A stretch of DNA of 46,335 nt from Rhodocyclaceae bacterium (GTDB lineage Bacteria > Pseudomonadota > Gammaproteobacteria > Burkholderiales > Rhodocyclaceae): assembly GCA_020445665.1 (NCBI GenBank), contig JAGRGD010000339.1, positions 1 to 46,335 of the forward strand. The letters run 5' to 3'. The first letter of the stretch is position 1, and each line of letters begins with the position of its first letter. Under the pieces are notes generated by a model that searched no databases, was not told the origin of the DNA, and saw only the letters and a program-made list of their open reading frames with translations. Of the stretch, positions 18,298 to 28,342 are shown piece after piece. Both the position numbers and the translations under genes were made by a program.

Positions 18298-19236
18298 GTG
18301 ACCGAGCCCACCACCCCGCCCAGCCGAATTGTCATCGCCACGCGTGAGAGTCGCCTTGCCCTGTGGCAGGCCGAGCACGTCAAGGCGCGCCTCGAGGGCC
18401 TGTACCCCGACTGCTCCGTCGAGCTGCTCGGCATGACGACCCGGGGCGACCAGATCCTCGACAGGCCGCTCGCCAAGGTCGGCGGCAAGGGCCTCTTTGT
18501 CAAGGAACTCGAAACCGCGCTGCTCGACCGCCGGGCCGACATTGCGGTGCACTCGATGAAAGACGTGCCGATGCAGCTGGCCGGCGAGTTCGCGCTGGTG
18601 TGCGTGTCAGAGCGGGAGGTGCCCCTCGATGCCTTTGTCTCCAACCGCTATGCCTCGCTCGACGACATGCCGCCCGGGGCCGTGGTCGGCACCTCGAGTC
18701 TGCGCCGCGAGGCGCAGCTCCACGCCCAGTACCCGATGCTGGCCGTGACCAGCCTGCGGGGCAATCTCGATACCCGGCTGCGCAAGCTCGATGAGGGACA
18801 GTACGATGCCATCATCCTCGCGGCGGCCGGTCTCAAGCGGCTCGGCCTCGGCGACCGGATCCGCTCCGAGCTGCCGTCGGAGGTTTCGCTACCCGCGGCC
18901 GGGCAGGGTGCGCTGGGCATCGAGGCGCTGGCCGACCGGCCTGAGGTGGCGGCCTGGATGGCGCCCCTCAACGACCCGATGACCGCGGCTTGTGTGGCGG
19001 CCGAACGCGCGGTCTCCCGCGCGCTTGCCGGCAGCTGCGAAGTCCCGCTCGGGGCGTTTGCCGTGCCTCGCGATGGCGCACTCTGGCTGCGTGGCTTCGT
19101 GGCATTGCCGGACGGCACCCGCTTCGCCCGCAGTGAACGCCAGGGCGCGCCGGAAGATGCCGAGTCCCTCGGACTGGCCCTGGCGGAAGACCTGCGCGCG
19201 CAGGGCGCGGAGGCCATCCTCTCCGCGCTTGGCTGA
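18298..19236 (+). CDS. hemC: Porphobilinogen deaminase (hydroxymethylbilane synthase)
   Basis: This enzyme condenses four porphobilinogens to hydroxymethylbilane in heme and siroheme synthesis. It has 312 residues from GTG 18298. Landmarks are [46 protein letters not shown] and the dipyrromethane-cofactor cysteine in [16 protein letters not shown] at 18289 would add three residues. I prefer 18298 because a GCGAG sequence lies 9 bases upstream of it and homologs begin MTEP. It diverges from ppc over 165 bases; a TAGAAT at 18202-18207 may be its -10, but no -35 is clear. It heads hemC-hemD-hemX-hemY. Confidence 0.96.
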   Translation: MTEPTTPPSRIVIATRESRLALWQAEHVKARLEGLYPDCSVELLGMTTRGDQILDRPLAKVGGKGLFVKELETALLDRRADIAVHSMKDVPMQLAGEFALVCVSEREVPLDAFVSNRYASLDDMPPGAVVGTSSLRREAQLHAQYPMLAVTSLRGNLDTRLRKLDEGQYDAIILAAAGLKRLGLGDRIRSELPSEVSLPAAGQGALGIEALADRPEVAAWMAPLNDPMTAACVAAERAVSRALAGSCEVPLGAFAVPRDGALWLRGFVALPDGTRFARSERQGAPEDAESLGLALAEDLRAQGAEAILSALG

Positions 19237-20023
19237 GGCGCCCCCAGGCATCACGCTGGCCGGGCGGCTGATCGCCGTCACACGGCCGGCTGCCCAGTGC
19301 GGCTCACTGGCCGACGCCATCCTCGCGCGGGGCGGGGAAGCCCTCGTCTTTCCCCTGATACGGATCGAACCGGTCACAGACTCTGCCGAGCTGCGCGCGG
19401 TCCGAGCCCAGCTGCCTGGCTTCGACCTCGTCTTCTTCGTCAGCCCCAACGCGATCCGCCTCGGCATCGCGGCGCTGGGTGGCAGAGAAGGGTGGCCGGC
19501 GGGCCTGCCGGTGTCGACGGTCGGGGCCGGCAGCCGCGCGGCCCTCGAGACGTTGGGTTTTGACCGCGTGATCGCTCCCCGGGAAGGAGCAGACAGCGAG
19601 GCCGTGCTCGCCCTGCCCGAATTCTCGGCGGCATCCCTCGCAGGCAAGCGACTGCTGATCGTCCGTGGCGACGGGGGGCGCGACCTCCTCGGCCAGGAAG
19701 CCGCCGGCCGGGGTGCCGAGGTGCACTACCTGAGCTGCTACCGTCGCCTGGCGCCCGACGGCGGTGCGGACGCCTTGCTGACGCCGGCGCGCAATGGCAC
19801 TCTGTCGGCGCTGACCGCCACCAGCAGCGAGGCGCTCGGCAACCTGTCCGGTCTGCTCGGGCCCGACGGCCTCGCCACGCTGTGCGATGTCCCGGTATTC
19901 GTCCCGCACTGGCGCATCGCCGAACGCGCCCGGAGTCTCGGCTTTTCGACGGTCATCGAAACCGGCGCTGGTGATCGTGGATTGTTGTCCGGACTGGATG
20001 CCCATTTTGGAAGCGTCGGTTAA
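19229..20023 (+). CDS. hemD: Uroporphyrinogen-III synthase
   Basis: This protein of about 264 residues cyclises hydroxymethylbilane to uroporphyrinogen III with inversion of ring D. The family is poorly conserved in sequence. Visible features are the bilobed HEM4 pattern with [10 protein letters not shown] at the start, [34 protein letters not shown], and [11 protein letters not shown] near the C-terminus. Context (hemC directly upstream, hemX downstream) makes the call firm. The probable start is TTG 19229, overlapping hemC by 8 bases, with GGAGG about 15 bases upstream. No ATG fits, so the exact start is uncertain. Confidence 0.92.
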   Translation: MAEAPPGITLAGRLIAVTRPAAQCGSLADAILARGGEALVFPLIRIEPVTDSAELRAVRAQLPGFDLVFFVSPNAIRLGIAALGGREGWPAGLPVSTVGAGSRAALETLGFDRVIAPREGADSEAVLALPEFSAASLAGKRLLIVRGDGGRDLLGQEAAGRGAEVHYLSCYRRLAPDGGADALLTPARNGTLSALTATSSEALGNLSGLLGPDGLATLCDVPVFVPHWRIAERARSLGFSTVIETGAGDRGLLSGLDAHFGSVG

Positions 20024-20032
20024 GATTGCCGA

Positions 20033-21403
20033 ATGACTGAAGAAACCGCCGCCCTGACGTCACCGCCTCCCACCACTAGGTCCGAGGGGTCCGCTCCCGA
20101 GCCGGAGTCGATGGAGCCGGAAACGACCCAAGCGCCTGCCGAGCCGCAAGGCCGGAAGTCCTCGCCCCTCGTGGTGGTCCTGCTGATTGGCCTGTTGATC
20201 GCCTTCGGCGCGATCGGCTGGCTGTGGCAGCAGGGGCGCACACAGAACGCGTCACTCCGCCAGGATCTGGCGAGTCGACTGGACAGCAGTGACGGCATCG
20301 CGCGCGATGCCCGTGCTGCAGCACGCCAGGGACAGGATGCGGTCGCCGACCTGCAGCGTCGCCTGTCCGCCACCGAGGCCGCGCTGGCCGAGACCCGCGG
20401 CCAGCAGTCCGCGATCGAGGCCCTCTACCAGTCGCTCGCCCGCAGTCGCGAGGATCAGTTGCTGGTCGAGGTCGAGCAGGCCGTCGGCCTGGCGATGCAG
20501 CAACTGCAACTCGCCGGCAATGTCGAGGCGGCGCTGGCCGCCCTGAGGGCCGCCGAGGCCCGGCTTGGCAAATCCGACGCGGCGCCGCTGGTGCACCTGC
20601 GCAAGGCCCTCCTGACCGACATCGAGATGCTCGCCGGCTCGCCGAGGCTGGATGTGAGCGGCACCGCGGCCCGGATCGAGGTGCTCGTCTCCGCGATCGA
20701 CCGGATGCCGCTGGCCTTCATGGCGCCACCACCCGAGATGCATGCCGCGGCACCGGACATGCCGGCCAGCTTCCCGGACAAGGTCAAGCGGGTGTTCCGC
20801 GACCTGTGGTCCGAGTTGCGTACGCTGGTGCGCGTCGAGCGCCTGGATCGCCCGGATCCGGCCTTCCTGTCGCCGTCCCAGGAAGTGTTCCTGCGCGAAA
20901 ACCTGCGTCTTCGTCTGCTGTCCGCCCGCCTGTCGGTACTCGCGCAGGACGACCGGACCTATCAGACCGACCTGCGCCTGGCCTCCGAGTGGCTGCGGAT
21001 GTATTTCGACAGCGAGTCCGAGGTGGTTCGCAACGCCCTGGAGCAACTCGCAGCGCTGGCGAAGCTGCGCCTCGCGCCGGACGAGGCCCCTGTCCTGCAG
21101 GAGACCTACAAGCGGCTGCGCGCCCTGCAGGATCGCAAGCCGGTTGCGGTGGCCCCCACGGTCGAAGCGGCGCCGGCGGCATCGGCAGCGCCGGCCGTTG
21201 CAGCGGACGATCAGCCCGCCAGGCCCCCGGCAGCATCAGCCCCCGAAAAAGCTTCTGCGGCGCCAGCCCATGCCGCGCCCAGCGCGGGGCCGCTCGCCGA
21301 CCCGCCCGCCGCGCACGATGCACCTGCCCACGCCGCGCCTGCACCGGCCGCCACGGAAGCACATCCCGCACCGACGCACGACGCGCCGGCAGCGGCGCAC
21401 TGA
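20033..21403 (+). CDS. hemX: HemX-family membrane protein
   Basis: This 456-residue protein belongs to the HemX family, annotated in many genomes as uroporphyrinogen-III C-methyltransferase, although it lacks a methyltransferase fold. It has a low-complexity cytoplasmic N-terminus, one membrane helix at about 45-66 (VVVLLIGLLIAFGAIGWLW), then a long helical coiled region and an all-alpha domain. The final ~90 residues are an Ala/Pro/His-rich tail that looks disordered and is longer than usual. It starts 9 bases after hemD. The precise role is unsettled; a scaffold for heme-pathway proteins at the membrane is the usual suggestion. Confidence 0.92.
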   Translation: MTEETAALTSPPPTTRSEGSAPEPESMEPETTQAPAEPQGRKSSPLVVVLLIGLLIAFGAIGWLWQQGRTQNASLRQDLASRLDSSDGIARDARAAARQGQDAVADLQRRLSATEAALAETRGQQSAIEALYQSLARSREDQLLVEVEQAVGLAMQQLQLAGNVEAALAALRAAEARLGKSDAAPLVHLRKALLTDIEMLAGSPRLDVSGTAARIEVLVSAIDRMPLAFMAPPPEMHAAAPDMPASFPDKVKRVFRDLWSELRTLVRVERLDRPDPAFLSPSQEVFLRENLRLRLLSARLSVLAQDDRTYQTDLRLASEWLRMYFDSESEVVRNALEQLAALAKLRLAPDEAPVLQETYKRLRALQDRKPVAVAPTVEAAPAASAAPAVAADDQPARPPAASAPEKASAAPAHAAPSAGPLADPPAAHDAPAHAAPAPAATEAHPAPTHDAPAAAH

Positions 21404-21415
21404 GGGAGGTCGGCC

Positions 21416-22594
21416 ATGCGGGCATTGCTCTGGCTGATCGGCCTCTTCGCGCTGGCGGCGGTGGCGTCGCTTCTGGCGACCCACAACAGCGGCTACGTCC
21501 TGATCGTGTCGTCGCCGTACCGGATCCAGCTGTCCCTGAACCTGGTGATCTGCCTGCTCGTACTGGGCTTCCTGGCCGCATACCTGCTGGTGCGGCTGGT
21601 ACGTCGCACCCTGAGGCTGCCGGGCGCAGTGGGCCGCTTTCGTGCCCATCGTCGCCACGAGGGCGCTCAGCGCAAACTGCGCGACAGCCTCCGCTTCTTC
21701 ATGGAGGGGCGCTACGCCCAGGCCCTGAAGCACGCCTCCGAGTCCCATCGCAAGGATGCCGAGAACGGCATCGCTGCGCTGGTGGCAGCCCGGGCCGCCC
21801 ACGAGATCCGCGACGAGGAACGGTACCGGGAGTGGATCAGCGAGGCCGGCAAGCACGACAAGCTACGCACGGCGCGGCTGATGACAGAGGCAGAGCTGGC
21901 CGTGGACGGCCGCCGTTTCGATGAGGCTGTGAGCTGCCTGGGCACTCTGCGGGAGCGCGGCGAGCGCCACATCGCGGCCCAGCGCCTCGCGCTGAAGGCG
22001 GCGCAGGGAGCGCGCAAGTGGGAGGAGACGGCGCGTCTCGCCCGGCAGCTGCACAAGCACAAGGGCATGAGCGAGGACGCCGCCCAGGCGATTATTCGCA
22101 AGGCCCACGTGGAGTGCCTGCGCGAGCGGGCGGGTGACGAAGAGCAGCTGGCGGCCTACTGGGCGGCCATCCCGCCGCGAGAGGCCGGCGACCATCTGCT
22201 GCTCGAACGGGCGGTGCCGATCCTCGTGGCGGCAGGGCAGGGTTCGCTGGCCCGCAAGGCGGTCGAGGAGATGCTGTCGGAGCACTGGGAGCCTCTGCTG
22301 GCCCGCTGCTATGCCGACTGCTGCGTCGAGGACGAGGTCCTGTCGCAGGGTCTGGCGAGGGCCGAGGGCTGGCTGAGGGAGCACCCGCAGGACGCCGGCC
22401 TGCTGCTGAGCCTGGGGCGCCTGTGCATGCGGATGAAGCTGTGGGGCAAGGCCCAGAGCTATCTCGAAGCCGCGCTCAGCATCGATGCGGACCGGGATAC
22501 CCATCTGGCGCTGGCGCGTCTGTCCGAGGCGCTGGAGCGGCCCGGCGACGCTCAGAAACACTACCGCCGCGCAGCGGAGCTGGCGGCGGCCTGA
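21416..22594 (+). CDS. hemY: HemY-family heme biosynthesis-associated TPR protein
   Basis: This 392-residue inner-membrane protein has two N-terminal helices (about 1-20 and 40-62) forming the HemY_N domain, and a C-terminal TPR-like helical domain. The last repeats (LLLSLGRLCMRMKLWGKAQSYLEAAL) are clear. A strong ribosome site (GGGAGG) lies just after the hemX stop, 12 bases away. It is distinct from the Gram-positive protoporphyrinogen oxidase that shares the name. Its proposed role is to organise late tetrapyrrole synthesis. It is the last gene of hemCDXY. Confidence 0.93.
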   Translation: MRALLWLIGLFALAAVASLLATHNSGYVLIVSSPYRIQLSLNLVICLLVLGFLAAYLLVRLVRRTLRLPGAVGRFRAHRRHEGAQRKLRDSLRFFMEGRYAQALKHASESHRKDAENGIAALVAARAAHEIRDEERYREWISEAGKHDKLRTARLMTEAELAVDGRRFDEAVSCLGTLRERGERHIAAQRLALKAAQGARKWEETARLARQLHKHKGMSEDAAQAIIRKAHVECLRERAGDEEQLAAYWAAIPPREAGDHLLLERAVPILVAAGQGSLARKAVEEMLSEHWEPLLARCYADCCVEDEVLSQGLARAEGWLREHPQDAGLLLSLGRLCMRMKLWGKAQSYLEAALSIDADRDTHLALARLSEALERPGDAQKHYRRAAELAAA

Positions 22595-22604
22595 GTCCGG
22601 GGCT

Positions 22605-22622
22605 GGCCCCGCCTGCGGGGCC
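22605..22622. terminator. GC hairpin between convergent hemY and hemF
   Basis: GGCCCCG (22605-22611) and CGGGGCC (22616-22622) form a 7-bp stem with loop CCTG between the two convergent stops. It lacks a T tract on either strand, so it may be a weak bidirectional terminator or simply a 3'-end hairpin. Confidence 0.4.
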
Positions 22623-22624
22623 GG

Positions 22625-23530
22625 TCAGGCCCAGTCGCGCGGGCGCAGGTAATCGGTGTAGAGGGTGGCTTCCGGGCTGCCCGCTTCCGGTTGCCAGTCG
22701 TAGCGCCACTTCACGATCGGCGGCATCGACATCAGGATCGACTCGGTCCGGCCGCCCGACTGCAGGCCAAACAGCGTGCCCCGGTCGAAGACCAGGTTGA
22801 ATTCCACGTAGCGTCCACGGCGGTAGGCCTGGAAGTCGCGCTCGCGCTCGCCGTAGGGGGTGTCCCTGCGGCGTTCGGCGATCGGCAGATAGGCGCCGAC
22901 GAAGGCGTCACCGACTGAACGGGTCAGGGCAAACGCGTCCTCGAAGGGCGTCTCGCCATCCGCGCCATGGTCGTCGAAGAACAGGCCGCCGACACCGCGG
23001 GGCTCATTGCGGTGCTTGAGGAAGAAATAGCGGTCGCACCAGTCCTTGAGGCGCTGGTACTCGGCCTCACCCCAGGGCAGGATCGCCTGCCTGCAGGTCT
23101 GGTGGAAATGCCGGACGTCTTCCTCGAACGGGTAGTAGGGCGTCAGGTCCATGCCGCCGCCGAACCACCACACCGGATTCGCGTCGGGTGCCTCGGCAAT
23201 GAAGAAGCGCACGTTCATGTGCACGGTCGGGCAGTAGGGGTTGCGCGGGTGCAGGACCAGCGAGACGCCCATGGCCTCGAAGCTGCGCCCGGCCAGCTCG
23301 GGGCGGTTGGCCGTCGCTGAGGGCGGCAGGGTGCCGCCCATCACGTGGGAGAAGTTGCAGCCACCGCGCTCGAAGAAAGCGCCCTCCTCGATGACCCGCG
23401 TGACGCCGCCACCCCCGAGGGGGCGCTCCCAGGCGTCCCGCGCGAAGGGCTTGCCGTCAAAGGCCTCAAGGGCCTCGACGATGCGGACCTGGAGGTCCTC
23501 GAGATAGGTCTTGACGGTGGCTGCGTGCAC
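22625..23530 (-). CDS. hemF: Oxygen-dependent coproporphyrinogen-III oxidase
   Basis: This enzyme oxidatively decarboxylates coproporphyrinogen III to protoporphyrinogen IX using O2. It has 301 residues from GTG 23530, the usual length. Landmarks are [65 protein letters not shown] and the C-terminal [19 protein letters not shown]. No ATG suits; the longer open frame to 23614 runs into the upstream yegP-like gene. It begins 7 bases after that gene's stop and is likely co-transcribed with it. The presence of HemF implies aerobic heme synthesis. Confidence 0.95.
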   Translation of the reverse strand: MHAATVKTYLEDLQVRIVEALEAFDGKPFARDAWERPLGGGGVTRVIEEGAFFERGGCNFSHVMGGTLPPSATANRPELAGRSFEAMGVSLVLHPRNPYCPTVHMNVRFFIAEAPDANPVWWFGGGMDLTPYYPFEEDVRHFHQTCRQAILPWGEAEYQRLKDWCDRYFFLKHRNEPRGVGGLFFDDHGADGETPFEDAFALTRSVGDAFVGAYLPIAERRRDTPYGERERDFQAYRRGRYVEFNLVFDRGTLFGLQSGGRTESILMSMPPIVKWRYDWQPEAGSPEATLYTDYLRPRDWA

Positions 23531-23537
23531 GTCGGCC

Positions 23538-23870
23538 TCAGGATTTGTCGTTGAGTTTGGCGCCGCCGGCACCCTTCTTGACATCCGCGATCGCGGCATC
23601 GCGCGCGGCGGCATCCTTGAACATCGGGCTGGTGCCGATCACCTGGCCGTTGGAGGCCTTCAGGTTGAAGAATTCACGGCCGTCCGAGGCCGTCTTCAGC
23701 TCGTAGCGGCCGTCTTCGGTCGAGTTCTTGCGGACAGACTCGATACCGTTGGTGGCGCTGGCCTTGGCGTTGTAGCCCTCGCTGCGGACCAGGGTGCCGC
23801 CATCGGCGTTCAGCAGCTTGAAATAGAACTCGCCCTTCTCGCTCTTGGTCAGTTCGAAACTCAGTGCCAT
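23538..23870 (-). CDS. YegP/DUF1508 family protein
   Basis: This 110-residue cytoplasmic protein of the UPF0339/DUF1508 family is built of two similar ~50-residue units: [21 protein letters not shown] with a following alternating helix, and [20 protein letters not shown]. The function of the family is unknown. ATG 23870 has a strong ribosome site (GGAGGAGA, 6 bases upstream). The longer open frame to 23948 has no matching ribosome site and is not used. It precedes hemF with only 7 bases between; whether this has meaning for heme synthesis is unclear. Confidence 0.9.
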   Translation of the reverse strand: MALSFELTKSEKGEFYFKLLNADGGTLVRSEGYNAKASATNGIESVRKNSTEDGRYELKTASDGREFFNLKASNGQVIGTSPMFKDAAARDAAIADVKKGAGGAKLNDKS

Positions 23871-24012
23871 GGGTGTCTCCTCCTCGATTGCGGGTGCGGG
23901 TTTTCCCGTCGGCCGGAGGGCCGACGTCACCGCAGCGGAGCATAACACTGCCGGCTAAGCGGCCGCCTGAAGCGGGCGGCGGGGGTTCGGCAACACCGTT
24001 AAATACTGTGGC

Positions 24013-25284
24013 TCAGCGCTTCAGAGCGCGGTGGCCGATGTCGCGGCGCATCTGCTTACCGTCGAACATGATGTGGTCGGCCACGTCGTAGGCATTCCGT
24101 TGGGCCGTCTTGACGTTCTCGCCGAGGGCGGTGACACACAACACGCGTCCGCCTGCGGTGACCACCTGATCGTCCCGGTTCGCGGTGCCGGCATGAAAGA
24201 CGTGCGCTTCCGGCCGGCCCGCCTCGGGCAGGCCGCTGATCACATCGCCCTTGCGCGGCGATTCCGGATAGCCATGGGCGGCAAGGACGACGCCCAGCGC
24301 GAAGCGGCGATCCCACTCGGCCTCGGCGGTGTCGAGCTTGCCGTCGATGGCGGCCTCGACGAGGTCAACCAGGTCGGTCTTGAGCCGCATCATGATCGGT
24401 TGCGTCTCCGGGTCGCCCATGCGGCAGTTGAACTCGACCACGCGCGGCTTGCCCTCGTCGTCGATCATCAGGCCGGCATAGAGGAAGCCGGTGTAGGGGT
24501 GCCCATCGGCGATCATGCCGTTCAGGGTCGGCATGATGACCTCGCGCATCACCCGTGCATGGACCTCGGGCGTGACGACGGGCGCCGGCGAGTAGGCACC
24601 CATGCCGCCGGTGTTTGGGCCCTGGTCGCCATCCTTGAGGCGCTTGTGGTCCTGGCTGGTGGCCAGTGCCATGGCGTGGCGGCCGTCGGCCATGACGATG
24701 AAGCTGGCTTCCTCGCCGGTCATGAACTCCTCGATGACGACGCGGGCGCCGGCGCCCCCCATCTTGTTGTCCACCAGCATCATGTCGATTGCGGCGTGGG
24801 CTTCGTCGGCAGTCATCGCGACCACCACGCCTTTACCAGCGGCAAGGCCGTCGGCCTTGATGACGATCGGTGCGCCCTGCCGCTTCACGTAGGCGTGGGC
24901 TTCGGCGGCATCGGTGAAGGTCGCGTAGGCCGCGGTGGGGATCTTGTGGCGCGCCATGAACTGCTTGGCGAAGTCCTTCGAGGCCTCGAGCTGGGCCGCG
25001 GCGCGGATCGGGCCGAAGATCTTCTGGCCGGCGGCGCGGAAGGCGTCCACGACACCGTCTGCCAGGGGCGCCTCGGGTCCGACGACGGTCAGCACCACGT
25101 CCTCGCGCTTGGCAAACTCGATCAGCACCTTGGTGTCGGTGATCGGCACGTTCTCGACGCCCTGCTCGAGCGCCGTGCCGGCGTTGCCGGGCGCGACATA
25201 GACCTTGTGCACCTTGGGCGACTGGACAAGTTTCCAGGCCAGGGCGTGTTCTCGACCACCTGAGCCAATGACAAGGACTTTCAT
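24013..25284 (-). CDS. purD: Phosphoribosylamine-glycine ligase
   Basis: This enzyme is the second step of purine synthesis, joining glycine to phosphoribosylamine with ATP. It has 423 residues with the N-terminal Rossmann-like start VLVIGSGGREHALAWKL, an ATP-grasp core (IVIKADGLAAGKGVVVA, EEFMTGEEASFI, QGPNTGGMGAYSP) and the metal-binding signature EFNCRMGDPETQ. ATG 25284 lies 64 bases after purH, in the same operon as dusB-fis-purH. Length is normal and nothing is missing. Confidence 0.97.
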   Translation of the reverse strand: MKVLVIGSGGREHALAWKLVQSPKVHKVYVAPGNAGTALEQGVENVPITDTKVLIEFAKREDVVLTVVGPEAPLADGVVDAFRAAGQKIFGPIRAAAQLEASKDFAKQFMARHKIPTAAYATFTDAAEAHAYVKRQGAPIVIKADGLAAGKGVVVAMTADEAHAAIDMMLVDNKMGGAGARVVIEEFMTGEEASFIVMADGRHAMALATSQDHKRLKDGDQGPNTGGMGAYSPAPVVTPEVHARVMREVIMPTLNGMIADGHPYTGFLYAGLMIDDEGKPRVVEFNCRMGDPETQPIMMRLKTDLVDLVEAAIDGKLDTAEAEWDRRFALGVVLAAHGYPESPRKGDVISGLPEAGRPEAHVFHAGTANRDDQVVTAGGRVLCVTALGENVKTAQRNAYDVADHIMFDGKQMRRDIGHRALKR

Positions 25285-25348
25285 GATGGGGGCGGACTCT
25301 CTGTTGGTTGCATCTCGGCGGGGCCGGCCCGCCGCATGTTCTGTTTGA

Positions 25349-26917
25349 TCAGTGGCGGAAGTGGCGGAAGCCGGTGAAGACCATCGCCAGACCGTGCTCG
25401 TCGGCAGCCGCAATCACCTCCGCGTCGCGCATCGAGCCGCCCGGCTGAATCACCGCCGTAGCGCCCGCTTCGGCGAGCACGTCGAGGCCGTCGCGGAACG
25501 GGAAGAAGGCGTCGGAGGCGACGACACAGCCGGTGATCGCGAGGCCGGCGTTCTCCGCCTTGATCTTCGCGATCCGGGCCGAGTCGACTCGGCTCATCTG
25601 GCCGGCCCCGACCCCGATCGTCATCCCGTCCTTGCAGTAGACGATGGCGTTCGACTTGACGTACTTGGCGACCCGCCAGGCGAACAGCAGGTCCTGCTGC
25701 TCCTGCGCGCTCGGTGCCCGCTGGGTGACCACCTTGAGATCGGTCAGCGCCAGGGGAGCATGGTCGGCGCTCTGCACGAGGAGGCCACCGCCGACCCGCT
25801 TGACGTCGATCTGGCGCACGTCGCCGGTCGGCATGGTCAGGACGCGGACGTTCTGCTTGGCGCGCAGCACGTCGAGGGCGGCGGCCGTATAGGACGGGGC
25901 GATCAGGACTTCCATGAACTGCTTGGAGACGGCCTCGGCCGTCGCCTGGTCCACTTCGTCGTTGAAGGCGATGATGCCGCCGAAGGCCGACGTGGGATCC
26001 GTCTGGAAGGCGCGTGCGTAGGCCTCCTGGGGGCTCGCCCCGATGGCCACGCCACAGGGGTTGGCGTGCTTGACGATCACACAGGCGGTTGTGTCGAAGG
26101 CCTTGACGCACTCCCAGGCCGCGTCGGCATCCGCGATGTTGTTGTACGACAGTTCCTTGCCCTGCAATTGCGTGTAGGCGGCGATGCCACCCGCCGCGGC
26201 GCCGGGCTCGCGGTAGAAGGCAGCGCTCTGGTGGGGGTTCTCGCCGTAGCGCAGGTCCTGGACCTTGTCGAAGGCCAGTTGCAGGCGGTCCGGGTAGCTG
26301 CGGATCCGGCCTTCCGCGTCGAGCGCGGTGAGGTAGTTGGAGATCGCGCTGTCGTAGCGGGCGGTGTGGGTGAAGGCCTTGACCGCCAGCGAGAAGCGGG
26401 TGGTGGCGGAGATGCTGCCGTCGCGTGCGCCGAGCTCGTCGAGCACCAGGGCGTAGTCGGCCGGGTCGGTCACGACCGCGACGCCGCCCGCCTCGTTGCC
26501 ATGATTCTTGGCTGCTGCGCGGACCATCGCCGGGCCACCGATGTCGATGTTCTCGATCGCCTCCTCGAGCGTGCAGTCGGACTTGGCGATGGTCTGCTGG
26601 AACGGGTACAGATTGACCACCAGCAGGTCGATGCGCTCGATGCCGTGGGACGCGATGGTCTCCATGTGCTCGGCGAGGTCGCGCCGCGCCAGCAGGCCAC
26701 CATGGACCTTCGGGTGCAGGGTCTTGACCCGTCCGTCGAGAATCTCGGGGGAGCCGGTGTGCTCGGAGACGTCGGTGACGGTGAGACCCGCTTCGCGCAG
26801 CAGGCGCGCGGTGCCGCCGGTGGAGAGCAGGGCCACGCCGGCGGCAGCCAGCGACTGGGCGAATTCGACGATTCCGGTCTTGTCCGAAACGCTGATCAGG
26901 GCACGGGAAACTTTCAT
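25349..26917 (-). CDS. purH: Bifunctional AICAR formyltransferase/IMP cyclohydrolase
   Basis: This enzyme performs the last two steps of IMP synthesis. It has 522 residues. The N-terminal cyclohydrolase domain has [24 protein letters not shown] and [12 protein letters not shown]. The C-terminal formyltransferase domain carries the catalytic K283/H284 ([10 protein letters not shown]) and [12 protein letters not shown]. The end GFRHFRH is typical (family RHF-H end). The gene starts 31 bases after fis and precedes purD. Confidence 0.97.
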   Translation of the reverse strand: MKVSRALISVSDKTGIVEFAQSLAAAGVALLSTGGTARLLREAGLTVTDVSEHTGSPEILDGRVKTLHPKVHGGLLARRDLAEHMETIASHGIERIDLLVVNLYPFQQTIAKSDCTLEEAIENIDIGGPAMVRAAAKNHGNEAGGVAVVTDPADYALVLDELGARDGSISATTRFSLAVKAFTHTARYDSAISNYLTALDAEGRIRSYPDRLQLAFDKVQDLRYGENPHQSAAFYREPGAAAGGIAAYTQLQGKELSYNNIADADAAWECVKAFDTTACVIVKHANPCGVAIGASPQEAYARAFQTDPTSAFGGIIAFNDEVDQATAEAVSKQFMEVLIAPSYTAAALDVLRAKQNVRVLTMPTGDVRQIDVKRVGGGLLVQSADHAPLALTDLKVVTQRAPSAQEQQDLLFAWRVAKYVKSNAIVYCKDGMTIGVGAGQMSRVDSARIAKIKAENAGLAITGCVVASDAFFPFRDGLDVLAEAGATAVIQPGGSMRDAEVIAAADEHGLAMVFTGFRHFRH

Positions 26918-26948
26918 TCTGGGTCAGTGTAGAGCGCGGTGCGCAGAT

Positions 26949-27188
26949 TCAAAGGAGGTCGTATTCGGTCAGCTTGCGGCGCAGCGTGTTGCGGTTGATA
27001 CCGAGCAGTTCGGCCGCTGCGGTCTGGTTGCCGTTGGCGTGGCGCAGGACAAACTCGAGCATCGGGCGTTCGGCGTTCTTCATGACCATGTCGTAGAGCG
27101 CGGCGGGCTTCTCGCCGTCCAGGTCGCGGAAGTAGCGATCGAGGGTGCGGAACACCGAATCGGCGATCTCGTTGTTGTTACAGGTCAT
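26949..27188 (-). CDS. fis: Fis-family nucleoid-associated DNA-binding protein
   Basis: This 79-residue protein is a short, betaproteobacterial-type Fis. The C-terminal helix-turn-helix NQTAAAELLGINRNTLRRKL is nearly invariant. The N-terminal part is shorter than in E. coli (98 residues), so the flexible beta-hairpin arm that contacts Hin recombinase is largely absent. Its ATG overlaps the dusB stop (ATGA). This reproduces the dusB-fis pair of enterobacteria and suggests growth-phase control of the downstream pur genes in one transcript. Confidence 0.94.
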   Translation of the reverse strand: MTCNNNEIADSVFRTLDRYFRDLDGEKPAALYDMVMKNAERPMLEFVLRHANGNQTAAAELLGINRNTLRRKLTEYDLL

Positions 27189-28204
27189 GCTGCCAGTTCC
27201 TCGGCAAAATCGCGTGGCGCATCCGCTGCCAGCCAGGCCGACGGATCGCGGAAAAAGCGGTCCACCGCGACAAGCTGCGCGTGCCTGCCTTCGAGGCGGA
27301 CCATGTGTTGTCGGAAGGCGTGGGCGCCCGGGATGCCCTGGACGTACCAGCCGATGTGCTTGCGCGCGATCCGCACGCCCTTGTCGTCGCCGTAGAAGGC
27401 GTGGATGTCGAGCACGTGGCCGTGGCACACCCGGCGTCGCGCCTCGAGGGTCGGCGGTGCGAGCTCCTCGCCCGTCGCCAGGAAGTGGGCGATCTCGGCG
27501 AAGATCCAGGGGTGACCCTGGGCGGCCCGGCCGACCATCACGGCATCGGCGCCGGTGTGAGCCAGGACGGCCTTCGCCTTGTGGGCCGAGTCGATGTCAC
27601 CATTCGCGATCAGTGGCATCCGGATGTGCTGGCGGACCTCGGCGATGGTGTCGTACTCGGCCTCGCCCATGTAGCGGTCGGCGCGGGTGCGGCCGTGGAT
27701 GGTCAGCGCCTGGATGCCGGCTTCCTCGGCGATGCGGGCGATGCGCAACACGTTCCGGGAGTCCCGGTCCCAGCCGGTCCGGCATTTCAGCGTGACCGGC
27801 GTGTCCGGCACGGCAGCCACGACGGCTTCGAGGATCCGGCCGACGAGGGCCTCGTCCCGCATCAGGGCCGAGCCGGCGGCGACATTGCACACCTTCTTGG
27901 CCGGACAGCCCATGTTGATGTCGATGATGTCGGCGCCACCGTCGCGGTTGTGGCGTGCCGCCTTGGCCATCATCGCCGGGTCGGACCCGGCGATCTGCAC
28001 GCTCACCGGGCCCGTCTCGCCCCGGTGGTCGGTGCGCAGCCGCGTCTTGTCGGTGGCATACAGCAGGGCGTTGGAGGTGACCATCTCGGACACCGCCAGG
28101 CCGGCGCCCATGCGCTTCGCGAGCTGCCGGAACGGACGGTCCGTGACGCCGGCCATGGGCGCCAGAAAGACGTTGTTCCGCAGGTGAAAACCGGCGAGTT
28201 GCAT
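27185..28204 (-). CDS. dusB: tRNA dihydrouridine synthase B
   Basis: This FMN-dependent enzyme reduces uridine to dihydrouridine in tRNA D-loops. It has 339 residues: a TIM barrel with LAPMAGVTDRPFR at the FMN site, DINMGCPAKKV with the catalytic cysteine region, LTIHGRTRADRY, and IANGDIDSAHKA and MVGRAAQGHPWIF for phosphate binding. It is the first gene of dusB-fis-purH-purD. A TAGAAT hexamer on the minus strand, about 24 bases before the ATG, may be part of its promoter; the ribosome site is not obvious. A 138-base gap separates it from ubiH upstream. Confidence 0.96.
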   Translation of the reverse strand: MQLAGFHLRNNVFLAPMAGVTDRPFRQLAKRMGAGLAVSEMVTSNALLYATDKTRLRTDHRGETGPVSVQIAGSDPAMMAKAARHNRDGGADIIDINMGCPAKKVCNVAAGSALMRDEALVGRILEAVVAAVPDTPVTLKCRTGWDRDSRNVLRIARIAEEAGIQALTIHGRTRADRYMGEAEYDTIAEVRQHIRMPLIANGDIDSAHKAKAVLAHTGADAVMVGRAAQGHPWIFAEIAHFLATGEELAPPTLEARRRVCHGHVLDIHAFYGDDKGVRIARKHIGWYVQGIPGAHAFRQHMVRLEGRHAQLVAVDRFFRDPSAWLAADAPRDFAEELAA

Positions 28205-28342
28205 GGGAAGGGAGGCAAACGGGAAAGCCGGAATTCTACCCGATGGCAGGGCCCCCGTCGGCGAAAATGCGTGGCCGGCGGGACGAGCGTCGTGACGGGC
28301 GCAACAGGGGCGGGTCGGCAGTGTGTCCGGGCGCGGCGATGC

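Noticed and set aside
25352-26932. 526-codon plus-strand open frame opposite purH
   Set aside because: Exact antisense of purH with no recognisable domain.
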